Part shown: piece after piece, positions 53,355 through 61,021 of the stretch | How positions within the stretch are numbered: the stretch's first letter is position 1 | Layout of the letters: every line of letters starts with the position of its first letter | Source of the DNA: Rhodoferax sp. TH121 | GTDB taxonomy: Bacteria > Pseudomonadota > Gammaproteobacteria > Burkholderiales > Burkholderiaceae_C | Assembly: GCF_002251855.1 (NCBI RefSeq) | Contig: NZ_NOXW01000020.1 | Span: 620,001 to 684,000 of the forward strand | DNA: 64,000 bases | Reading direction: 5' to 3' | Made by a program: the position numbers and the translations under genes | The notes under the pieces: model-generated | Seen by the model: the letters and a program-made list of their open reading frames with translations, nothing else | Databases searched by the model: none | What the model was told of the DNA's origin: nothing

Positions 53355-54757
53355 TTGGTCAGCCCCATCTGCTGCGGCAGCCACAGGGTGAGCGCCGGGA
53401 TGTACGTGATGGCCACCAGCGCCAGCATCAGCGGAATCAGCCACGGCAGGATGGCCATGGTGGTGCGCTCCACCGACAGCTTGGAGATGCGTGCCAGCAC
53501 AAACAGCACCATGCCCAGCGGCGGGTGCAGCAGGCCGATCATCAGGTTCAGCGTCATGATCAGGCCGAACTGGATGGGGTCAATACCCAGCTTGAGCACG
53601 ATGGGCAGCAGGATGGGCACCAGGATGGTGATGGCGGCAATCGTGTCAATGAAACAACCTACAAACAGAATCAGCAGGTTGGCCAGCAGCAGGAACACCC
53701 ACTTGTTGCTGGTGATGGACAGAATCCAGTCCGCCAAGGCTTGGGCCGCTTGTGTGGTGGTGAGCAACCAGGCAAAGATGGATGCGGCAGTGACGATGAA
53801 CAAGACCGAGGCCGTGGTTTCAATGGTCTCAAAGGTGGCCTGTGCCAACGTGCGGATGGTCATGGAGCGGTAGCGCACCAGGCCCAGGAACAGCGCCCAG
53901 ATCACCGCGGCCACTGCGGCTTCGGTGGGGGTGAACCAGCCCATGGTCATGCCGCCAATCAAGATGACAGGTGCCATCAGGGCCAGCACGGCGGAGAAGT
54001 TGTAACGCCAATCCAGCACCAGCAGCGCCACAAACGCGGCGCCTGCTGCCATGTTCACTGAGGCCCCGGCCTTGACTGCCAGCCATACGGCCATCGGGAA
54101 GGCCAGCACCACCAGAATTTCCAGGGTGGCGCCCCCCAGGCGACCCCAGTGGAACGCCACATCGCCACCCCAGCCGTTGCGGTGGGCGAAGTAGGCCACG
54201 GTAGCCATCATCAGTCCGGTCATGAACAGGCCGGGCAGGATGCCCGCCACAAACAGGGCGCCGATGGACACGTTGGCCATCATGCCGTAGATCACAAAGG
54301 GCAGAGAGGGCGGAATGATGGGGCCCAGCGTTGCTGACGCTGCGGTCACCCCCACCGCAAATTCGGTGCTGTAGCCATGCTCTTTCATGGCCTTGATCTC
54401 GATGGAGCCCAGGCCTGCGGCGTCTGCAATGGCGGTGCCCGACATGCCCGAGAAAATCACCGAACCGATGATGTTGACCTGCCCCAAGCCACCCCGCATC
54501 CAGCCCACCAGGGCCACGGCAAAGTTGTAAATGCGACTGGTGATGCCCGCAATGTTCATCAGGTTGCCCGCGAGAATGAAGAAGGGTACGGCCAGCAGCG
54601 GGAAGGATTCAATGCCCGCAATCATGCGCTGGGCCAGCACGATGTCGGGCACGGTGCCGGAAACCAAGATATAGACCAGCGAGCCGCCCGCCATGGCTAC
54701 CGCCACCGGCAGGCCGCAGAGCATCAGGCCCAGAAAAGAAAAAATGAGTATCAGCAT
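53351..54757 (-). CDS. TRAP transporter large permease (DctM)
   Basis: This 468-aa protein is the 12-helix DctM/SiaM-type channel subunit of a sodium- or proton-driven TRAP transporter, with motifs PLLAVPFFILAGNLMNIAG, GSVIFSGMSGTAIADAAGLG, the Gly/Pro-rich LGPIIPPSLPFVIYG, and GCFIDTIAAITILVPILLPI. It works with DctQ and the periplasmic DctP just upstream, probably importing sugar acids. Confidence 0.95.
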   Translation of the reverse strand: MLILIFSFLGLMLCGLPVAVAMAGGSLVYILVSGTVPDIVLAQRMIAGIESFPLLAVPFFILAGNLMNIAGITSRIYNFAVALVGWMRGGLGQVNIIGSVIFSGMSGTAIADAAGLGSIEIKAMKEHGYSTEFAVGVTAASATLGPIIPPSLPFVIYGMMANVSIGALFVAGILPGLFMTGLMMATVAYFAHRNGWGGDVAFHWGRLGGATLEILVVLAFPMAVWLAVKAGASVNMAAGAAFVALLVLDWRYNFSAVLALMAPVILIGGMTMGWFTPTEAAVAAVIWALFLGLVRYRSMTIRTLAQATFETIETTASVLFIVTAASIFAWLLTTTQAAQALADWILSITSNKWVFLLLANLLILFVGCFIDTIAAITILVPILLPIVLKLGIDPIQFGLIMTLNLMIGLLHPPLGMVLFVLARISKLSVERTTMAILPWLIPLMLALVAITYIPALTLWLPQQMGLTK

Positions 54758-54769
54758 GGGTGGGTCCGT

Positions 54770-55381
54770 TCAGTCGTCCGAGCCGTCAAAGAAGCCCGGG
54801 TTTTGCAGCGCGGAAAAACCGCGGCGCCAGTTCTCTATGCCCACCTGCAGGGCACGCACGCTCATCAGTGCAAAGCCTGCAAAGGCCAGCCAGTACACAT
54901 GGCTCTTGTTCCAGTTGATGGTGGTCATGGGCTCGTTGTCCACGGCCAGCGCATAACGCGCCACCAGCCAGGCAGCGTAGCTGTAGAAGGCGAGTGCCGC
55001 AATATCCACGGCGGTGGAGAGCGCCCGACCTGCAGGTACCGGCAGGTAGCGGTAAATCAGGTTGACCTGGATGTGCCGCACCCGGCGCACACACATGGAC
55101 GCCCCAATGAACACCACCGGCATCAGGCAGTACACGGCGAGTTCTTCGGTCCAGGCAAACGAGTCGTTCAGCACATAGCGGGTGAAAAACTGCAGAAACA
55201 CCAGGCCGGCCATGGTCCAGAAAAAGCCCAGGCAAATCCAGTCCTCGACGCCGTAGCCCGAGAGGTCGACCGTGTGCTGGTCGGCCTCTGCGAAGCTGGC
55301 GACCAGCGCTTCCGCGCTGGTCTCGACGGGACGTGATTCGGCTGCGCCGCCCGACAAGGGCAGAGAGCTGTGAAGCGTCAT
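54770..55381 (-). CDS. TRAP transporter small permease (DctQ)
   Basis: This 203-aa subunit has four membrane helices (about 47-70, 82-102, 124-144 and 160-182) after an extended, acidic, cytoplasmic N-terminus (about 45 residues) longer than in most DctQ proteins. Family features are TMAGLVFLQFFTRYVLNDSFAWTEELA (split) and the hydrophobic VFIGASMCVRRVRHIQVN. It lies 12 bases upstream of dctM and directly follows dctP. Confidence 0.92.
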   Translation of the reverse strand: MTLHSSLPLSGGAAESRPVETSAEALVASFAEADQHTVDLSGYGVEDWICLGFFWTMAGLVFLQFFTRYVLNDSFAWTEELAVYCLMPVVFIGASMCVRRVRHIQVNLIYRYLPVPAGRALSTAVDIAALAFYSYAAWLVARYALAVDNEPMTTINWNKSHVYWLAFAGFALMSVRALQVGIENWRRGFSALQNPGFFDGSDD

Positions 55382-55392
55382 GTCGTGTCGCC

Positions 55393-56361
55393 TTACTTGA
55401 TGGCCTGGATGCGGTCCCAGTCAGCCTTCTGGTAGCCGAACTGCTCAAACGCCACGTTCTTGAGCACCGTGTCGCGGAACTCGCCGGTGTTCACATCGGT
55501 CACGCTCACGCCCTTGCTGCGGAAGATGGCAGCCAGCTCGCCTTCACGCGCAGCCACTTCCTTGGAGGCCTTGGCAGCGGCTTCGAGGGCCACATCGGTA
55601 AAGATCTTCTTGTCAGCCTCCGAGAGCTTTTTCCACAGGCCGCCGGCCACCACGGTGTTCAGGTGGTCCACGATGTGACCGGTCAGCACGATGTGCTTTT
55701 GCACTTCATAGAACTTCTTGGCTTCGATGGTGGGCAGCGGGTTTTCCTGCGCTTCCACGGTGCCGTTTTGCAGGGCGAGGTAGACCTCGGCAAACGCAAT
55801 CGGCGAGGTGTTGGCACCGCAGGCACGCGGCATCGCCAGGTAGGCGGGCACGTCAGGCACGCGCATCTTCAGGCCCTTCATGTCTGCGCACTTGGCAATC
55901 GGCTTGTTGCTGGTGGTGTGGCGGGTGCCGTAGTAGGTGGTGGCAATGATTTCATTGCCGCTCTTTTGCTCGTAACCGGCAGTCAGCTCTTTGTAGATGT
56001 CGCTCTTGGTGTAGGCCAGCAGGTGGTCCACGTTGCGGAAGGTGTAGGGGTAGTAGGTGACACCGATGCGGGGGAAGGCCTTGGCCGCAAAGCTGGAGCC
56101 CGAAATGATGATGTCCACCGTGCCCAGGCTCAGGCCCTGGTTGATGTCGTTTTCTTTGCCCAACTGCGAGGCAGGATACACATCAATCTGGTAGCGCCCG
56201 TTGGTGCGCTTCTGGATCTCTTGCGCAGCCCAGACGGAGGCGGTATGGAAGGGCTCGCCCGGCTCGTAGACGTGGGCCCATTTGAGCTTGGTCTGTGCGA
56301 ATGCGGGGGCGGCGACCACCAGGCTTGCAGCCAGGGCCAGTGAAATGCGTTTGAATGTCAT
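55393..56361 (-). CDS. TRAP transporter solute-binding protein (DctP)
   Basis: This 322-aa periplasmic protein has a signal peptide (MTFKRISLALAASLVVAAP, cleavage after AFA) and the DctP fold: LKWAHVYEPGEPFH, DVYPASQLGKE, the conserved Arg region LKMRVPDVPAYL that salt-bridges the ligand carboxylate, and FAEVYLALQNGTVEAQENPL. Ligand probably a hexuronate or aldonate, judged by the operon. AGGAG lies eight bases upstream of the start. Confidence 0.94.
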   Translation of the reverse strand: MTFKRISLALAASLVVAAPAFAQTKLKWAHVYEPGEPFHTASVWAAQEIQKRTNGRYQIDVYPASQLGKENDINQGLSLGTVDIIISGSSFAAKAFPRIGVTYYPYTFRNVDHLLAYTKSDIYKELTAGYEQKSGNEIIATTYYGTRHTTSNKPIAKCADMKGLKMRVPDVPAYLAMPRACGANTSPIAFAEVYLALQNGTVEAQENPLPTIEAKKFYEVQKHIVLTGHIVDHLNTVVAGGLWKKLSEADKKIFTDVALEAAAKASKEVAAREGELAAIFRSKGVSVTDVNTGEFRDTVLKNVAFEQFGYQKADWDRIQAIK

Positions 56362-56414
56362 GCTCTTTGTCTCCTCTTGTTGTGAATGGTGTGCAGCCGG
56401 GTCGTTACCGGGGT

Positions 56415-57428
56415 CTAACCGGGAACGAGCTGCACCTTGGTACTGCGGCCTCTGTCCAAAGCCAAATCGAAGGCCGCTTTCGATTGGCTGATCGGCAACT
56501 GGGCGCTGATGAGCGGGCGCACATCAGCCCGCCGGCTGCGAATGGCCTGCACGGCCCAGTCAAATTCAATGTCGGCGCGGAAAGCGCCCACGTAGTCCAG
56601 CTCGCGCGACATGATGTCGTTGGCCGGAAAAGGAATTTCTGCGGGCAGCGTACCCACCTGCACCACCCGCCCGCCACGGCGCACCGCAGCCAGGCAACTG
56701 GCCAGCGCAGCCGGGTGGCCGGCGGCTTCCAGTGCTACATCGACGCAGCCCTTCCATGTGGAGGCATCGGGCAAAGCTTCGTCAGCGCCCACGGTCAAGG
56801 CCATCTCGCGCGCCCGCTCGCTGGGGTCGCAGGCAATCACGCGGCCGGCACCGGCCAGGCGCGCGGCAATCACCGACATGCAGCCAATGGTGCCAGCCCC
56901 GGTCACCAGCACGGTAGCGCCCAGCACTTCACCCGCGCGGCGCACCGCGTGCAGGCCGACCGACAGCGGCTCGGCGCAGGCAATCTCACCCAGGCTCACG
57001 TCCTCGTCGATGCCGGTGAGCTGGGCTTCATTCATCACAAAGTGCTCGCGGAAGAAGCCGGGGATGTGCGGGAAGATGGCCGCACTGCCCAAAAAAACCA
57101 TCTTCTCGCACAGGTTGCTGCGCCCTGCGCGGCAGGCAGGGCACACGCCGCAGGGGTGGGCCGGGTTCACAGCCACTTTCTGGCCCGCTTTCACCTTCGT
57201 CACGCCTTCGCCCACTGCGTCCACCACACCCGACGCTTCGTGCCCGGGCACAAAGGGCGCGCGGATGGCGAAGATGCCGGCACGGCCGTGCTGGTAGTAG
57301 TGCAGGTCCGACCCGCAGATGCCACCAGCGCCCAAGCGCAGGCGCACCTGGCCGGGGCCTGGCTCCTGGGTGCTGAGTTGCTCGATGCTCAGGTTCAGCG
57401 GGCCGTTGAGGGTGCAGGCAAGGCTCAT
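56415..57428 (-). CDS. Zinc-dependent L-idonate/aldonate 5-dehydrogenase
   Basis: This 337-aa medium-chain dehydrogenase has the catalytic zinc residues (Cys near 38 in GICGSDLHYYQHG, His near 63 in PGHEASG), the structural zinc cluster (CGVCPACRAGRSNLC) and the NAD motif VTGAGTIGCMS. It resembles L-idonate 5-dehydrogenase (IdnD), which makes 5-ketogluconate, but may act on other aldonates. It lies between the GntR regulator and the TRAP genes and is the first structural gene of the operon; it differs clearly from the dehydrogenase at 46037-47044. Confidence 0.86.
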   Translation of the reverse strand: MSLACTLNGPLNLSIEQLSTQEPGPGQVRLRLGAGGICGSDLHYYQHGRAGIFAIRAPFVPGHEASGVVDAVGEGVTKVKAGQKVAVNPAHPCGVCPACRAGRSNLCEKMVFLGSAAIFPHIPGFFREHFVMNEAQLTGIDEDVSLGEIACAEPLSVGLHAVRRAGEVLGATVLVTGAGTIGCMSVIAARLAGAGRVIACDPSERAREMALTVGADEALPDASTWKGCVDVALEAAGHPAALASCLAAVRRGGRVVQVGTLPAEIPFPANDIMSRELDYVGAFRADIEFDWAVQAIRSRRADVRPLISAQLPISQSKAAFDLALDRGRSTKVQLVPG

Positions 57429-57445
57429 GGTGGTGTCCGGTGGGG

Positions 57446-58144
57446 TTAGGCTTCGGCGGGCGTGGTCCAGCCGGCCGAGAAACGTTGGTGCGATTTGTCC
57501 AGGTGGCCACTCATGGCGGCGCGGGCCATGTCGGAGTCGTGGGCGGCAATGGCTCGCACCACGGCGCGGTGCTCGTCCACCGCCTCCTTCCAGGTGGCTT
57601 CGCGCTCAAAGTGGCCGCCCAGGGTGGTGAACAGCGGGCCATTGCGCTCGTCAAACAGCTGGGTCACCACCGCTTGCAAGGCGCTGTTGTCGCTGGCCTG
57701 CGCAATGCGAATGTGAAAGGCCCGGTCGCCACGGATGGGCAATGTGCGCGCCGCAATGTCGGCTTCCATGTCGCGCAGGGTTTCCAGCAGGTCAGGCACC
57801 AGCGTGGGGTCTGTGCTTTTGGCGGCCAGAGCGGCCAGCTCACATTCGATCAGCTGGCGCGCGCGAATGATTTCCAGCGGACCGGGGGTGTTGTCCAGCA
57901 TACGCACGCTCTCACGGCCCACCACCACGATGCCGGAGCCCATGCGCACTTCGATCAAGCCTTCCACTTCCAGCGCAATCAGCGCCTCACGCACGGAAGG
58001 GCGGGACACGCCCATCTTGGTGGCTAAGTCGCGCTCGGCCGGCAGTTTGCTGCCTACCGCAAATTCACCGCTCTGGATCAATTGGCGCAGCTGATCGGCA
58101 ATCTGGCGGTACAGCCGGCGTGGCTCTATGGGCTGGAAGGGCAT
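57446..58144 (-). CDS. GntR/FadR-type regulator of the sugar-acid operon
   Basis: This 232-aa repressor has a winged helix (LYRQIADQLRQLIQSGEFAVGSKLPAERDLA, signature PSVREALIALEVEGLIEVR, about 10-75) and an all-helical FCD effector domain (about 88-225) with likely metal ligands Asp and His (HIRIAQASDN; GHLDKSH). UxuR/ExuR-type FCD regulators bind sugar acids and repress uronate genes. It is transcribed first, 17 bases ahead of the dehydrogenase gene, so it probably controls its own operon through the operator at 58169-58183. Confidence 0.92.
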   Translation of the reverse strand: MPFQPIEPRRLYRQIADQLRQLIQSGEFAVGSKLPAERDLATKMGVSRPSVREALIALEVEGLIEVRMGSGIVVVGRESVRMLDNTPGPLEIIRARQLIECELAALAAKSTDPTLVPDLLETLRDMEADIAARTLPIRGDRAFHIRIAQASDNSALQAVVTQLFDERNGPLFTTLGGHFEREATWKEAVDEHRAVVRAIAAHDSDMARAAMSGHLDKSHQRFSAGWTTPAEA

Positions 58145-58168
58145 GCGGGGGATTTGGCTAAAAGGTAA

Positions 58169-58183
58169 ATTGGTCTGACCAGT
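58169..58183. promoter_or_regulatory. Putative GntR/FCD operator
   Basis: TGGTC-T-GACCA (58171-58181), an odd-spaced perfect palindrome flanked by AT-rich bases, resembles operators of UxuR/ExuR/FadR-type regulators (TGGTnnnACCA). It lies 25 bases upstream of the GntR gene start, so autoregulation of the whole sugar-acid operon is likely. Confidence 0.7.
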
Positions 58184-58253
58184 TGGCCGGATTGTGGGAT
58201 GAATCCGGCCACAGGCGTTCTAGGGTTTTCCCGACAGCGTGTGCTGCAGGCGT

Positions 58254-58277
58254 AAAAAAACCGCCAAGAAGGCGGTT
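58254..58277 (-). terminator. Terminator of the vanAB operon
   Basis: On the minus strand ACCGCC-TTCTT-GGCGGT is followed by seven Ts. It lies about 60 bases after the vanB stop. The A-tract in the other direction could allow weak bidirectional action. Confidence 0.88.
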
Positions 58278-58280
58278 TGT

Positions 58281-58336
58281 GCTATCAAGTTAGGAGCTGT
58301 TCGCGCAGTTCCTATGAGGGCTAGGTGCCAATTTGA
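58281..58336 (+). repeat. Dispersed repeat copy abutting the vanB stop
   Basis: GCTATCAAGTTAGGAGCTGT then TCGCGCAGTTCCTATGAGGG. Its right end is one base from the vanB stop codon (58337-58339). 40 of 54 positions match the copy at 62213-62267 by hand count, ungapped. Confidence 0.85.
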
Positions 58337-59305
58337 CTATAAATCCAGCACCAGCCGCGCACTGCTGGCGCGCGAGCAGCAGGGCAAGAACTGGTCGTTC
58401 GCAGCCTGCTCGTCGGGCTCCAGGTACTGGTCGCGGTGGTCCGGCGTACCGGCCTTGATGCGCGTGAGGCAGGTGCCGCACACGCCCTGTTCGCAGGACA
58501 TGGGAATGTCAATGCCGGCGGCATGCAGCGCCGCCAGCGCGGTTTGGTCGGGCAGCACCTTGATCACCTTGCCCGTGCTGGCAATCTCCAGCTCAAAGCT
58601 GCCGTCCTTGCTATGGTCCACCGGGGCGGCGCCAAAGTATTCGCGGTGCAAACGCTCTTCGGGCCAGCCGGCAGCGCGGCCGGCGTTCAGCACGGCGTCC
58701 ATAAAGCCCTGCGGGCCGCACACATACAGGTGCGTGCCGGCTGGCGCGCTGGCCAGCGTGGCGGCAATGTCCAGCTTTTGCGCGGCATCGCCGTCGTCAA
58801 AGTGATGGTGGCTGTGGGCGGCAAACGGCGCTGCGCTCAGCCGCTCCACAAACGCCGTGCGCGCGCGGCTGCGGTTGCAGTGGTGCAGTGCGAAGGATTG
58901 GTCCGTGGCGGCCAAGTGCTCGGCCATGGCCAGCATGGGGGTGATGCCAATGCCACCGGCCAGCAGCAGGTGGTGCGGCGCCGCAGCCTCCAGCGCAAAC
59001 AGGTTGCGCGGCGTGCTGATGGTCAGCGTGCTGCCCTCGGCTACCAGGTCGTGCACTGCGGCCGAGCCACCGCGCGACGCCGCATCGCGCAGCACGCCAA
59101 TCACATAGCGGTGCGTTTCACTTGGCGCGTTGCACAGCGAGTATTGGCGCTGCAGGCCATTGGGTAGGTGTACGTCAATATGCGCGCCGGCCGTGAAGGC
59201 GGGCAGGGCACCGCCATCCAGCGCTACCAGCTCCAGGCTGCAGATGTCTTGCGCCTCGGTGCGCTTGCGCGCCACGCGCACCTGCAGGGTGGGGTGGGTA
59301 CTCAT
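58337..59305 (-). CDS. Vanillate O-demethylase reductase subunit (VanB-like)
   Basis: This 322-aa phthalate-dioxygenase-reductase-type protein passes electrons from NADH through FMN to the Rieske oxygenase. It has the flavin domain (RQYSLCNAPSE, FMN-binding near 54-66), the NAD-binding segment LLLAGGIGITPMLAMAEHL, and a C-terminal plant-type 2Fe-2S ferredoxin (CEQGVCGTCLT and a later Cys, near 271-310). The order FMN-NAD-2Fe2S is right for VanB-type reductases. It overlaps the oxygenase gene by four bases. Related reductases serve other phenolic ether or aromatic acid demethylases. Confidence 0.92.
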   Translation of the reverse strand: MSTHPTLQVRVARKRTEAQDICSLELVALDGGALPAFTAGAHIDVHLPNGLQRQYSLCNAPSETHRYVIGVLRDAASRGGSAAVHDLVAEGSTLTISTPRNLFALEAAAPHHLLLAGGIGITPMLAMAEHLAATDQSFALHHCNRSRARTAFVERLSAAPFAAHSHHHFDDGDAAQKLDIAATLASAPAGTHLYVCGPQGFMDAVLNAGRAAGWPEERLHREYFGAAPVDHSKDGSFELEIASTGKVIKVLPDQTALAALHAAGIDIPMSCEQGVCGTCLTRIKAGTPDHRDQYLEPDEQAANDQFLPCCSRASSARLVLDL

Positions 59306-60348
59306 GCTGCCGCTACCGGATTGCGCTCGGCCGCCACGATGCGCTCAATCACTTTGCGCGACTGCACGCCACCGGCGTCAATGTTCAGCATCAGCAGCTT
59401 GCGGTCCGGGTAGGCCAGCAGGTTGTGTTGCTGGCGCTCCAGCATCTCCTGGTCTTCGGCAAAGATCTTGCCCTGGCCTTCACGGATTTGCGCAGTCAGC
59501 GCCGCGTCCTGCGGCTTGAACTTGCGCGCCATGCCCCAGAAGTAGTGGATGGACGTGTCTGTTTCGGGGGTGATGAAGTCCACCACCCAGCTGGCGGCCT
59601 TGAACTCGTCCGGCGCCTTGTAGCCGCCATGGCCATGCAGCGCCACGCCCACTTCGATCATGATGTGGCTGGGCGGCGTGAAGTGGCAAATCTGCCAGCG
59701 GTCCACCAACTGGTCGTCAGGCAGGCCGTTCATGCGCAGCGCCATCTTCCAGAACGGCGGCGCCTCAATGCCTTCCATGAAGCGCTCGGTGATCACATGG
59801 TCGCCGTCCACGCGCGTCTGGCAGGGCACCTCGTCAATTTCCTTCTGGCCGATGCTGGTGCTGTGCACATAGGTTTCGTGCGTCAGATCCATCAGGTTGT
59901 CGATCATCAGGCGGTAGTCGCAGGCGATCTGGTAGAGCCCGCCGCCATAGCCGAACTGCGGGTTGCCCAGCCATTCAAATTTCGGGATGTCGGCCACATT
60001 GGCCTTGGTTGCGTCTCCGGGCCAGACCCAGACGAAGCCGTGTTCCTCGTGGATAGGAAAGCTGCGGATGGCAGGGAAGCCACGCGTACGCTGGCAGGGC
60101 ATGGACACGGTTTTGCCATCGCAGCCCATGGCCAGGCCGTGGTAGCCGCAGACCAGGGTGTCACCCACTACCTTGCCCAGCGAAAGTGGGGCGCCGCGGT
60201 GCGGGCAAAAGTCCTCCACCGCCGCAACAACGCCTGCGCTGTTGCGGAACAGGGCCATGGGCAGATCGCAGATACGGCGGCACATGGGGCGGTCGGTTGG
60301 GACCTCTTCGCTGCGGGCGGCAACGTACCAGGTGTTGAGAGGGAACAT
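59302..60348 (-). CDS. Rieske aromatic O-demethylase oxygenase (VanA-like)
   Basis: This 348-aa oxygenase subunit probably demethylates vanillate to protocatechuate and formaldehyde. The Rieske cluster ligands are Cys48, His50, Cys67 and His70 (DFCPHRGAPL, CGYHGLAMG). The catalytic iron site is in NLMDLTHETYVHSTS (His and His near 156-161, plus a later Asp). Length matches VanA (about 350 aa). It is next to a MarR regulator and an inverted-repeat operator. Substrate could be another methoxy-aromatic acid. Confidence 0.92.
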   Translation of the reverse strand: MFPLNTWYVAARSEEVPTDRPMCRRICDLPMALFRNSAGVVAAVEDFCPHRGAPLSLGKVVGDTLVCGYHGLAMGCDGKTVSMPCQRTRGFPAIRSFPIHEEHGFVWVWPGDATKANVADIPKFEWLGNPQFGYGGGLYQIACDYRLMIDNLMDLTHETYVHSTSIGQKEIDEVPCQTRVDGDHVITERFMEGIEAPPFWKMALRMNGLPDDQLVDRWQICHFTPPSHIMIEVGVALHGHGGYKAPDEFKAASWVVDFITPETDTSIHYFWGMARKFKPQDAALTAQIREGQGKIFAEDQEMLERQQHNLLAYPDRKLLMLNIDAGGVQSRKVIERIVAAERNPVAAA

Positions 60349-60371
60349 GGCGCGGCTCCTTTAATAGTATT

Positions 60372-60391
60372 TCATTCAGTATGCTGAATGA
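60372..60391. promoter_or_regulatory. Perfect inverted repeat upstream of vanA
   Basis: TCATTCAG-TATG-CTGAATGA has perfect eight-base arms. It lies 24 bases upstream of the vanA start, downstream of the MarR gene, and fits a MarR-family operator overlapping the vanAB promoter. Confidence 0.7.
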
Positions 60392-60459
60392 CGCAAATCA
60401 TAGACACAAGTCAAATCCCCGGCTAGGGGGTACGGATGAGGGTTTTCCCTTGCCAGGGT

Positions 60460-60930
60460 TCAGTCGGTGCTCTCAGCCGGGGTGTCGGCCGCCGTCGTAT
60501 TGAGGTGCACAAACTTGCGCAGCAGGCGCAAAAACTCGTCCCGCTCGGCGGGCTCCAGCGCGTCCAGCAACTGGGCATACATGGGCTGCACGCGTGGCAA
60601 CATTTCGGCCAGCACCGCCTCGCCCAACGGCGTGAGGCGCAGCGCGCGTTGGCGCCGGGGCAGCAGTTCCCGCACGATCCAGCCCTTGGTATCCAGCCGC
60701 GCGGCGATGTCGGCGGTGGTGGAGGTGTCCAGCGCCACCCGGTCCGCCAGCGTCACCTGGTCGATGCCCGGGGTGTCCTGCAGGGCACGAAGAATGGCGT
60801 ACTGCACCGGCGTGATCTGCTTGCCATGCGTCTTGGCAAAGGTGCCCACCGCCAATTGGTGCGCCCGCCGTATCAGGTGGCCGGGTTCGGCTTGCAGGGG
60901 GATGGGGGCGGTGCTGGGGCTGTTGGGCAT
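60460..60930 (-). CDS. MarR-family transcriptional regulator
   Basis: This 156-aa winged-helix protein has the MarR signature: ITPVQYAILRALQDTPGIDQ, recognition helix TLADRVALDTSTTADIAARL and the wing RELLPRRQRALRLTPLG. It probably represses vanAB and is released by a phenolic ligand such as vanillate. It is in the same orientation as vanAB and 111 bases upstream. In Pseudomonas the regulator VanR is of GntR type, so MarR control is a different arrangement, seen also in some betaproteobacteria. Confidence 0.9.
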   Translation of the reverse strand: MPNSPSTAPIPLQAEPGHLIRRAHQLAVGTFAKTHGKQITPVQYAILRALQDTPGIDQVTLADRVALDTSTTADIAARLDTKGWIVRELLPRRQRALRLTPLGEAVLAEMLPRVQPMYAQLLDALEPAERDEFLRLLRKFVHLNTTAADTPAESTD

Positions 60931-60987
60931 GGAGAGGAACTATAAAACAGCAGTCATATTGGGCTTTACACCAATTTATATGAAACT

Positions 60988-60997
60988 GATAATTATC
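60988..60997. promoter_or_regulatory. Short palindrome in a divergent promoter region
   Basis: GATAATTATC is a perfect ten-base palindrome in an AT-rich stretch between the MarR gene and the divergent ATPase gene. It might be part of a Fur-like box or simply AT-rich promoter sequence; I cannot choose. Confidence 0.25.
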
Positions 60998-61021
60998 GGA
61001 ATTAGCTAAAAGCGCCTAAAT

